This document shows positions 30,698 through 41,087 of a DNA stretch of 64,000 bases, one piece after another (positions within the stretch are counted from its first letter, which is position 1; each line of letters starts with the position of its first letter). Position numbers and translations under genes: made by a program. A model generated the notes under the pieces. That model did not search any database. It saw only the letters and a list, made by a program, of their open reading frames with translations, and was not told the DNA's origin. The stretch covers positions 124,001 to 188,000 of the forward strand of contig CAWAMR010000012.1 in the NCBI GenBank assembly GCA_963783095.1, in the 5' to 3' direction. The stretch comes from CAWAMR01 sp963783095 (GTDB lineage: Bacteria; Planctomycetota; Planctomycetia; Gemmatales; Gemmataceae).

Positions 30698-33628
30698 TCA
30701 CTTTTTCAAAGCTGCCTGCGCTTCCCTGGTCAAGAAGTCATCGAGCTCTCCCCGGGCTAGTTCCTCCAACATCCGACGAGCCTGCGGCGTGTTCATCCAT
30801 TCCAGCGCCTGAACCGCTCGAACTCGCCGCATTGCTTCCCGTCCGGGTTTGAGCGATTCGGGGGAAGCCAGCAAAGCTTGTATCCTCTGTTCGCTTTCAA
30901 AGGAGGCCGGTCGTTTCAAAGCGGCCTGCAACAATGACCTTGCTTGCTTTCCGGATTGCAATAGCGCCTTCGTGCGCTGTTCGCGCACCGCATAGCGATC
31001 GTGATCGAGTTCCGCGATCCACAGGCGCATGTGGGTAAACTCTGCGTTCGTCGTTGGCCTAAGATGCTCTTTCAGCAATGCGGTCGACTGCTCCGGATTA
31101 GCCAGCAGTTGATAAATGGCTCGATACCCTTTCCCGGCGTCCTTATCCGCCAGTTCATCCCATGTGGTACGATTCGGTCGAATCGGGGAAGATGGTTTCA
31201 AGTTCGTTGCCGCCACCCAGTCCCACAGCATAATCGTGGAATCTTCGCCACCGGTGATTAACGTCCGGCCATCAGCGCTAAACAGCAGACAGTTAATTTT
31301 TCCTCGATGGTGGTGGGCAAATGAGGCGATTGGCCGGCCGGTTTGCGACTCGATGAGCCTGATCTCTGCCGCCCCGGCAAGGGCGATGATCCGACGATCC
31401 GGAGAGATAGCATAAGGCTTGTCCGAATTACCGCTCCAACGCAGCGAAGCTCGTTGGCTATAAAAACAACGAAAGGGGAATCGCCAAATATTGAGAAGTT
31501 CTTCCGTTTCCTCCTCGGGAGTAGTCGGCGGATGCCGGGGGTTGGAAAACAAAAACAACACCAGGCCGTCTTCCTCAGCTGCTTTTTGGGTTCCCGGAAA
31601 GGCATGTCCTGTTTTCAAATCGAAGGTGGTATAAGTTTCATCGTCCGACCAAACCACCAGGCCGGCAGAGTCGTCCGTGAAGCCGAAGGAATAAACGCTG
31701 TCTTCCAAGTCCGGTATCGACCAACCTTTTTTGCCGGACTTCAGATCGAAAAGCGTTAAAGATGTTTCCGTTCTGCAGGCGTAAAATCGGCCATCGGCAG
31801 AAAACTTCATCTCTTCCTGCTTCAACGGTTTTGGGAATTCCTTTTGCAGTTTCGCATCCAGGGATCGAATCCGAACCCGATCGGCATCCAGGAAAACCAG
31901 CGATTTGCCATCCTTCGTAAAATGAAGAATGGTACCGCCGGCATCGGCAAGGGTTGCCAATCGCTTGCCCGTCGCCACGTCCCAGACATCCACCGAATCT
32001 TTTGCTTTGTGAACCGCCAGCATTCGATTGTCATGTGAGAGTATATGGCCCGTCGGAGGGTCGGCCGGTTCCCGCTCCTCGAACCACTGTCGCCATGTAT
32101 GAACGGGAGTCCGATCGATTATCGAAAACCGATGACCCTTGCCCGTCCAAGTGTCCCGGAATTGAACATGCTCACCGTCTCGAATCGTTACCAGCGATTT
32201 TCCCCCATCCACAAAGCGGCAAATGTTCGGCAATGCCTCCTCCTTGTTCGTTTTGGGCATTGTTAGCAGCGCACTCTTGAGTCATATCCCAAACCCGCAT
32301 TGAACCCGATTCATCGCGCGAAATCAGAAATGGTTCCTTTTCGCTCAGGGCGAGAGACTGGATGCCAGCGGTATGTTCGCCCAAAGAGGATCGATCCCGT
32401 CCCGTATCGAGATCCAGAACCTGAAAAGGCTCCTGAATAATCAGAGTCTTGCCGTCCGCGCTCACCAGAAAATTATCGAAGTAGCGGGATTCATTGGGAG
32501 GACCGGTGCGCAACATCGACCCGAGTCAACATCATAGCGACGATAACCGCGCCACTCGTTCCGGTTCAAGAGTGTTCCATCCGGGAGAAACTGAAAGTGG
32601 TCACGATAGGCGTCGTTTTCTTCAGGCTGCCGTCCGATGATCAGATTCTCAATCATCCAGGAGCCGGGAATCTCTCGACCGGTTCGCACTTCGCGTACCC
32701 GGAGCGGACTCCGGAAACCCTCGGCAACGTATTGACCATCGAATGACAAGGCAAAATGATACGCATCGGTTTTCCGGATCGAGAGTCTCTTATGGGTTCG
32801 GACATCCCAGCACACCAGGCAGTAATCGCGCTCGTCCGAACTCTCCCGCTGAGTTACATATCCCAAGGCCCCCAATGTTTTTCCATCCCCAGACCACGCC
32901 AGCTGACAAATGGGATCTTCCTCGATCTTGAAGGATGCGATCTCCTGATCGCATTCCAAATTCCATATCCGAATCTTGTTTCGCAACACTCCAGCGAGCA
33001 TTTGCCCATCGGGTGAAATCGCGCCCCGGGTACATTGCGGAAGTTGTCGAATTCCCTGGCCTGTTTCCACATTAATAAGAAGCGGGATCGGCGGACGTTC
33101 TTCCTCCAATTCTTCGTCACCCTTTTGGTAGCTGTTGGGAATGAGGAATTGCTCTCCACCCAGAACAAAGCCGCAGAATCGAGAATCGATAATGATTTGC
33201 AATTGGCTGGACCAGCGCAGCTTGCCCGTATGCATATCCAACATGAAGAGTCGATCGGCTTGCAAAGCGTCTGCATGTTCACTGGTGGGTATTTCCGGGT
33301 GGGCGATCACCATGAGTCGATTGCCGTCGGGAGAGATCAGGAGCCGCTCAGCGCAATGGGTATTTCCCAGGCAAGTCGACCAGAGCGCCTTGCCCGACTG
33401 CATATCCCAAAGCCGGATGTCAAAGCCTTCACCGGTTGCAAAAACTTTGCCATCTCTTGAGATTGCCGCCTCGACACGCTCACCGATCGGCCGAAAGCGT
33501 GTGGTTCCCAGGCGAGCAATCGCTCCATGTGGGAGGGGATCGCCGTAACGATCCAACTTGGGCTCGCCGGCGGACATGGGAACGAGGATGCCGATGAACA
33601 GCAGCAACGAAACAATTTCCCGGTACAT
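30698..33628 (-). CDS. Large secreted WD40-repeat protein, paralogue 1, two frameshifts
   Basis: About 976 codons. Signal peptide MYREIVSLLLFIGILVPMSAG, then LDRYGDPLPHGAIARLGTTRFRP and a run of WD40 blades (AISRDGKVFATGEGFDIRLWDM, LISPDGNRLMVIAHPE, AISPDGQMLAGVLRNKIRIWNL, LAWSGDGKTLGALG, FLISRDESGSMRVWDM, LSHDNRMLAVHKAKDSVDVWD, LLFSADGRTLITGGEDSTIMLWDW), probably forming two propellers. The C-terminal about 170 residues form a helical HEAT-like domain with WIAELDHDRYAVREQRTKALL and the signature RRVRAVQALEWMNTPQARRMLEELA. Frame changes occur near 32490 and 32250. It is head-to-tail with two paralogues. No enzymatic motif is visible; probably a periplasmic interaction scaffold. Confidence 0.85.
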
Positions 33629-33721
33629 GGGGCAATCCCTGTTGAAAGCAACTGGGCTGTAAGAGTTAAAACGCCGAGAAGCGAGGTTCGTTGGATGTAG
33701 AACTGACGAAAATCAAGAATA

Positions 33722-36587
33722 TCACCGTTTCAAAGCTGCCCGCGCTTCCTTGGTCAACAGGGCATCCCGCTCCCCCTTGGCGAGATCTTCCAACATCCGA
33801 CAGGACTGGGGCGTGTTCATCCATTCCAGAGCCTGAATTGCACGGACTTGCCGCATTCCTTCCCGGCCGGGCTTGAGCAATTCGGGCGAAGCCAGCAATG
33901 CTCGAATCCGCTGTTCGCTCTCAAACGAAGCCGGCCTTTTCAGCGCCGTTTGCAACAGCGGAATCGCTTCCTCGCCGGATCGCAGTAATGCTTTCTGCGC
34001 ATCGCTCGCGGACTGCATAGCGATCGTGATCGAGTTCGGCGATCCAGCGGCGAATGCGGGCGAACTCTTCTTCTGTCGTAGGCTTCAGGTGCTCTTTCAG
34101 CAAGCTTATCGATTCGTCGGGATGTGCCAGAAGGGTGAAAATCGCTCGATATGCTTTACCAGCGTCGTCGTGCATCAAGTCTTCCCAGGTACTCTGGTTC
34201 GGTCGAATGCTGGGGTCGGGTTTCAGCTTCGCGGCAATGGGCCAGTCCCACAACAGGATCGATGAATCCTCGCTGCCTGTGATTAGCTTTCGGCCATCGG
34301 GTGTAAAGATCACGCAGCTGATGTTGCCTCGATGTGCCTGTGGAAACGACGCGATCTTTCGACCAGTGCGAGATTCCACCAACCTAACTTCGCCCTGGCT
34401 GGCACAAGCGATGATCCATCGATCCCCAGTGCCTGCGTAGCGCTCGATTGACTCATACGTTGGCGAAAGCGAGGCCCGTTGTCTGTAGAAACTCCGAAAA
34501 CTGATGTGGTTATTTCCGCGTGAAGGAACCAAAAACTCCACCAAGCAATCTTCTTCGGTGGTTTGTGCGGCACTGGGAGGTTCTTTTCCTGTTTTAACAT
34601 CAAAAAGATTAACTAGGGTTCTATCAGTCGAATCGCATACGTAGAGCACGTAAGCGGAATCTTCAGTAAAACACATACCAAATGCGCTGGTCTGCCGAGG
34701 AACAGACCAACATTCTTTTCCGGTACCCAGATCGTGAAGCCGTAAAAACCCCTCGGCTCCGGCTAGCACATATTGACCATCGGGAGACTCCATGATTTTC
34801 CCAGGGATGGTCCTCGGATACGCGAATTTTTTTCGCTGTTTCCCATCCAGTGACCGAACCTCAACGTGATCATTTGTCTTGAACACCAGCGATTTTCCAT
34901 CTGTGGTGAAAGCCCCATTGTCGTCCTCCGGGGTGTCGGCAAGTTCCGCCAGTTGTTTGCCCGAAATCAGATCCCAGACCGCAACCGAATTTTTCGATGA
35001 GTGGATGGCCAGCAATCGCCGGTCGGACGAGAAAACCGGCCTGGGCGTGGAGTACGTCGATGCGTGAATCTCGAACCACTTTTGCCAGGATTTCGGTCGG
35101 TAGTCGATCGAAAATCGATCTTTGCCCGTTCTTGTGTCCCAAACCGATACTCGGTCATAGTCCCGAATCACTGCAAAGGACTTTCCCTTATCGACAACTC
35201 GATACTCCCAGGGCCAAAAACGCTTGTCCATAATGGGAGTTGACACAGGAGCACGACTGGTCAAATCCCAGATCCGTAACTTGCCCCATTCATCGCGCGC
35301 GATGAGAATGTTTTCCTTTTTGCCGATGGTGAGAGATTGGATCGAACCCGTGAGTTCACCCAGTGAGGTGCGCTCGCGTCCCGAATCCAGATCTTGAATC
35401 CGCAATGGGCTTTCGGTGATCAAAGATTTGCTATCCGGACTCACCTGAAACCCGGTGGAGCGCCACAAGTCTGGCGGTTCGGCCCGCAAGCAGCGTCCGG
35501 TGACAACATCGAAGCGGCGAAAACCGTACCGTTCATCCACGATCACCAGTGTGCCATCGGGTGCAAACTTGAAGAAGAAATCGGGACGGAGGGTTCTCTG
35601 TAGCTCCCAAAACTCGATCTGTGGCTTCCAAAACTTGATCGGATTGTCGAGCAACCAAGAACCGGCCATCTCTCGACCGGTTCTCACCATTCGCACCGAT
35701 AGCTGATCTTCTTTGTTGACGAATGCGACAAATTCCCCGTTAGGCGAGAGCATGAATATTGGCTTGCCAATTTCAAAGGATGAAAGTTCCTTGTGGGCGG
35801 GGATATCCCAGAAAACCAGGCTTGGTCGTTTGCTTTGTTCTGGAGGGCTACCTGCTTCCGGCGGCTCGGCCACAGTGATTAGAGAAGCACTCAAAACCTT
35901 GCCGTTCCCGGACCATTTGAGCCCGCCCAAAAACTTGCCCTTATTGGTCTTAAACGAGGTTATTTCTCGGCCGGTTTCCAGGTTCCACAACCGCACCGTG
36001 TTATCGACGATTCCGGCCAGCGTTTGCCCGTCGGGAGAAACCCGCGAGGATTTGCAGCGAGGTAACCGACGGATTTCTGCGCCGGTTTCGACATCGACAA
36101 GGATGGGCAACTCGTCGAAAATGAGTAACTGCTTGCCACCCAGAATGAACTCACAGTTCAGATTGTCCGCGAATTTTCGCAGCAATTTGCCGGAACGTAC
36201 ATCCAACATTCGAAAGTGCAGCGAGAATTGACCATGCTCTAATTCCGGACCCCGACTTGCTAATACCAGGAGCCGTTTTTGATCCGGTGAGATCTCGAGG
36301 TTAGCAACTTGATAACTCTTCTCCAGTTGTGCCGACCACATTTCCTTTCCGGTTTTCATCTCCCAGAGACGAACCACGCTCTGCTCACCCGTTGCAAGCA
36401 ACTTGCTATCCGCTGAAATCGCGACGTTGACATTCTGTATGGAAGGTCGAAAGCGCGTAGTTCCCAGTCTGGTGATGGCCCCATGTGGCAGTGGGTCGCC
36501 ATATCGATCCAGTCGCGGGGGTTCTATTGCGGAAAGATGACTGAGGTGGCCAATGAGCAACATGCACGCGATTGATTCTCGACGCAT
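33722..36587 (-). CDS. Large secreted WD40-repeat protein, paralogue 2, one frameshift near the end
   Basis: About 955 codons. The ATG at 36587 follows AGGAAA; the N-terminus MRRESIACMLLIGHLSHLSA is a signal peptide. LDRYGDPLPHGAITRLGTTRFRPSI opens the same architecture as paralogue 1: blades such as AISADSKLLATGEQSVVRLWEM, RVSPDGQTLAGIVDNTVRLWNL, LKWSGNGKVLSASL, FSSDRRLLAIHSSKNSVAVWDL and VIFTPDGRKLITGSEDSSILLWDW. The HEAT-like tail begins WIAELDHDRYAVRE; then at about 34010 the frame changes and KALLRSGEEAIPLLQTALKRP and RQVRAIQALEWMNTPQSCRMLEDLAKG follow. It is the most diverged of the three copies. The gaps to its neighbours are 93 and 27 bp, so the three are likely one transcript. Confidence 0.87.
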
Positions 36588-36614
36588 GATTGATTTTCCT
36601 GTTGAATTAGCATC

Positions 36615-39542
36615 TCAGCGATTCAAGGCCGCGTGCGCTTCCCTGGTCAATAAAGTGTCGGGTTCCCCTTTGGCCAGTTCTTCCAACATTCGACGAGATT
36701 GCGGCGTGTTCATCCATTCCAGAGCCTGAATCGCCCGGACTTGGCGCATTCCTTCCCGATTCGGTGTGGACAATTCGGCGGACGCCAGCAATCGACGAAT
36801 TCGTTGTTCGGCTTCCTCTGATGCGGGCAGTTTCCATGCAGCCTGCAACAGTGGAAGCGATTGCTCTCCGGATCGCAACAATGCTGCTTGCGCTTGCTCT
36901 CGTACTGCATGGCGATCGTCATTGAGTTTTCCGATCCACTGACGAATGCGGCCAACTTCTTCTTGAGTTGTCGGTTTCAAATGCTCTTTCAGCAACGAAA
37001 TCGACTCCTCCGGATGGGCCAGCAGTTGATAAAGCGCTCGATACGCTTTCCCAGCATCTTTATCCGCCAGTTCATCCCATGTAGTCGAGTTCGGCCGAGT
37101 TGGAGAAGATGGTTTCAAGTTCGTTGCCGCCACCCAGTCCCACAGCATAATCGTGGAATCTTCGCCACCGGTGATTAACGTCCGACCATCGGCGCTAAAG
37201 AGCAGACAGTTGACGTTTCCTCGATGGTGATGGGCAAATGAGGCAATTCGCCGGCCGCTACGGGATTCCACCAACCACACTTCTGTCCCACTGGTACAAG
37301 CGATGAACCGCCGATCCGGGGAGATCGCATAACGCTCATCCGAGTTACGACTCCACTGAAGAGATCTTCGCTGAGTGTAGAAACAACGAAATGGGAAACT
37401 CAATGCATTATCGAGCACTTCCATTTCCGCCTCGAGAGTGGTCGGCCGTTGTTGGGGGTCGGAATACAAGAACAGCACCAGACGGTTTTCCTCGGCAGTT
37501 TTTTCGGTCCCCGGCAATGCTTGCCCGGTTTTTAAATCAAACGTGGTAAACAATTCATCTTCCGACCATACCACCAGGCCGGTCGAATCATCGGTGAAGC
37601 CGAAGGAACGAACGCTTATTTCCAAGTCCGGTTTGGACCAACATTTCTTACCGGTTTTCAGATCATGAAGCTGCAAAGAGTCGTCTTTTACGCAGGCGTA
37701 ATATCGACCATCGGCAGAAAACGCCATCTCTTCCTGCTTCAATGGTCTTGGGAATTCCGTTTGCAGTTTCCCATCCAGGGACCGAATCTGAAGCCGATCG
37801 GCATCCAGGAAAACCAGCGATTTGCCATCCTTCGTGAAATGGAGAATGGTACCGCCGGCATCGGCAAGGGTTGCCAATCGCTTGCCCGTCGTCACATCCC
37901 AGACCACCACCGAATCTTTTGCGGTGCGAACCGCCAGCATTCGATTGTCATGTGAGAGTACAAGGCCCGTCGGAGGGTCGGCCGGTTTCCGCTTCTCGAA
38001 CCACTGTTGCCATGTATGAATGGGAGGCCGATCGATCAGCGAAAACCGATGACCCTTGCCCGTCCGAGTGTCCCGGAATTGAACGTGCTCACCGTCTCGA
38101 ATCGTTACCAGCGATTTCCCCCCAGCCACAAAGCGGCAGATGTTCGGCAATGCCTCCTCCTTGTTCGTTTTGGGCATTGTTTGTAGCGCACCCTGGGTCA
38201 TATCCCAGACCCGGACAGCCCCCAATCGATCGTGTGAAATCAGAAATGGTCCCTTCTCGCTCACGGTCAGAGATTGGATACCGGCGCTATGTTCGCCCAG
38301 GGAAGATCGATCTCGTCCCGTGTCGAGATCCTGGATCTGAAACGGCTCCTTAATGATCAGAGTTTTGCTGTCCGCGCTCACCAGAAACTTGCCGCGGCAG
38401 CTGGATTCGGGCGAAGGATCGGAGCGCAACATCGACCCGAGCCGACATCATAGCGACGAATACCGCGCCAATGGTTGCGATTCAAAAGCGTTCCATCCGG
38501 GAGAAACTGAAAGTGGTCAAGATAGGCGTTTTCTTCAGGCTGCCATTCGTCGATCAGATTTTCAATCATCCAGGAGCCTGGAATCTCTCGACCGGTTCGT
38601 ACCTCGCGCACACGTAGCGGAATCCCGTAACCTTCGGCAACAAAATTACCGTCGGATGACAGGGCAAAATCATAAGCTGTTGTCTTCCGGATCGACAGCC
38701 TTTTTTGGGTCCGCACATCCCAGCACATCAGGTCGAAACATCGGCTCGTCGGAGTGTCTACGGTGTCTTGCAAATCCCAAGGCCGCCAATGTTTTTCCAT
38801 CTCCAGACCACTTCGGCTGTCTAAAAGGCTCGCTCTCGATATTGAAGGTAGCCATCTCTCGACCCAGTTCCAAATTCCATAGTCGAATGGAGTGTTGCGT
38901 TGCTCCTGCGAGCGTTCTCCCATCCGGAGAAATCGCGCACTCGGTAAACCCTGGAAGTCGCCGAATTCCCTGACCTGTTTCCGCATTGATGAGTAGTGGA
39001 CGCGGTGGACGTTCTTCCTCATTTTCCTCATTACTATTGTGGCTGTTGGGAATAAAGAATTGCTTGCCACCCAGAACAAAGCCGCAGAATTGAGAATAGA
39101 TGGCAGTCTGCAATTGACTGGCCCAGAGCAACCTACCGGCATGCATGTCCAACATGTAGAGTTGATTCGCTTGCGGATCATCTGCATTATCACTGGTGCG
39201 TATTACCGGTCGGGCGATCACCATGAGTCGTTTGCCGTCGGGAGAGATCAAGAGTCGCTCAGCGCAATGGCTATTTCCCAGGCAAGTCGACCAGAGTACC
39301 TTGCCGGTCTGCATTTCCCAGAGCCGGATCGTACGATCTTCTCCGGTCGCGAAAACTTTGCTATCACCTGAGATTGCCACTTCGACAAACTCCCCGATCG
39401 GTCGAAAGCGCGTGGTTCCCAGGCGAGCGATAGCTCCATCGGGCAGCGGGTCGCCATATCGATCCATTCGCTGGGGTTCTGTTGCAGAGAGATGACTGAG
39501 GTGGCCAATGAGCAACAAGAACGTGAACGATGCCCTGCGCAT
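36615..39542 (-). CDS. Large secreted WD40-repeat protein, paralogue 3, two frameshifts
   Basis: About 975 codons. The ATG at 39542, behind AGAGGAAA, starts MRRASFTFLLLIGHLSHLSA, nearly the leader of paralogue 2. MDRYGDPLPDGAIARLGTTRFRPIGEFV follows. The body resembles paralogue 1 most: TCLGNSHCAERLLISPDGKRLMVIARP, NIESEPFRQPKWSGDGKTLAALG, LVSADSKTLIIKEPFQIQDLDTGRDRSSLGEHSAGIQ and LLFSADGRTLITGGEDSTIMLWDW. The tail has WIGKLNDDRHAVREQAQAALLRSG and RQVRAIQALEWMNTPQSRRMLEELAKG. Frame changes lie near 38745 and 38420. The paralogue 1-like body combined with a paralogue 2-like leader and tail suggests exchange among copies. Confidence 0.86.
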
Positions 39543-39573
39543 GATGGGGTTTCCTCTTTCAACGGGGCGGCCA

Positions 39574-40940
39574 TCACGGAGCGAACATTTTCGGTTTGTC
39601 GCGGGCAATCAGTTCGATCATGGGCGAAACTTTGTCCAATGGGTAGTCGGCTCGTGTTGCCAAGGCCCAATGGACCTGCATTTCAGCAGACATTTCGGTC
39701 GGGCGCTGGGCAGGAAGCACGGGTTTTCGCGCTGGTTGTTGTTTTGGTAGGGGTCTTAAACCTGGAAAACCGCCTGGGCCGAAACCGCCTGGGAATACCC
39801 CCGGCCGGATGATCATGAACCTGGGATCTTCATACTCTGCCATGAAGCGTTCTCGGTGGGCGGCGTGCATGAAGGCCGCATATTTGTTGGCATCCCCACC
39901 CGTTTGCTTTTGCATGCTTCCCGTTTCTCCCAAATCCACTTTGCTTCCTTCAAGAACTCAGGAGCATTCACAGGACCGGGGATCGCATGAATGACTCCCG
40001 CGGTAGCAGCAAGACAAAAGTAGGTCGTCACAATGTCTGGAGGTTGTTTGCCTTTGACCGCCTTGGGCACTGGGCTTTTGATGTAAGCGGCAACGAAATG
40101 TTCGGAAATGAATTCGGCAACCGATTCATCCATGAGGGCATTCGACCGCAACAATTCCGCTTCCTCGCTGGTGAAGGCGTTTTGCTCAAAGGTGCCGTGA
40201 AAGTGCAGGATCATGACCGGCTTTTTTTCCTTGGCTCCCTTGTTATAAGCATCTTGCAGGGTCTTCTGAAATTCGATGGGTGTGCCGAATTGTTCGATGT
40301 TCGGGTCTTTCGCCGGCTTCTTTTCGGTCGGAGTCAATTTCGCTCCGCCCTCTTTACGGCCGCTCTTCGCTATCACGGCCGGGGGCGTCGGCGCAGTCTT
40401 GGGCGGAGCCGGCGTCTCTTCGATCTCCACCCGCGGGCGCGGCGGGGTTACTTCTTCTTTTTTCACAATCTTGGGTGGAGAAACGACTTCCGGGTTCACC
40501 TGAACAGGAACCGAAACCCTCGGCTCAATCACCGGGACGGGAGGCGTCGTGTCCTTGGGCGGAGTTGGTGTCTGAATCTCGTGTGGAGGGGTCGGAATTT
40601 TCGGTGACGCAAGGGGATCCGCTATCGGATGCTCAACGTGCGATGAGATCGGGGACGCCGAGTCGTGAAGCAGTCCATCGAGTGTCATGGTTGCTTGCAC
40701 GACTTCCACTGTTTTCTTCTTGCCGCGCTGTGAAGCAAGACTCACGCCAAGAACTGCCATCGACAACAATCCGACAATTATCCCAACTGAGCCGACCATC
40801 TGAAACAGTGACATTCGAGGGGCTTTTGTCTTGTTTCCAATGCGCGTGACCCCCGAAGATGCCGGGTTGGCAATGGAAACCAGTTGACCTTTAGAACCCG
40901 ATGAATCGATTGGTGTGGAGGCCATTCGGGTAGTCGCCAT
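39574..40940 (-). CDS. Membrane-anchored thioredoxin-like protein with Pro-rich linker, one frameshift
   Basis: About 455 codons. The ATG at 40940 has GGAAGGAG eight bases upstream (a TTG one codon earlier is unlikely). A 45-residue cytoplasmic lead is followed by one helix (VGSVGIIVGLLSMAVLGVSLA), a 150-residue proline-rich linker (TPPHEIQTPTPPKDTTPPVP, VTPPRPRVEIEETPAPP) and a domain EFQKTLQDAYNKGAKEKKPVMILHFHGTFEQNAFTSEEAELL...ISEHFVAAYIKS. That pattern is thioredoxin-like, of the kind found in planctomycete thioredoxin-family proteins, but it has no CxxC, so it is not a redox enzyme in the usual sense. The frame changes near 39905, and TGGDANKYAAFMHAAHRERFMAEYEDPRFM continues, followed by a Gly/Pro-rich stretch. 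It is 31 bp upstream of the WD40 array on the same strand. Confidence 0.7.
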
Positions 40941-41087
40941 CAAAGATGCTCCTTCCGAGGTGAGGCAGCCGGAAGCGTAGAATCATTCAACTTTATATTA
41001 GTATAACGCCACTCGTCCGAAAGTGTTAGCGCAACCTTGGATTTTTGGTACTCTCTTTTACAATAATCGAACGAAATTCAGTGAGAG

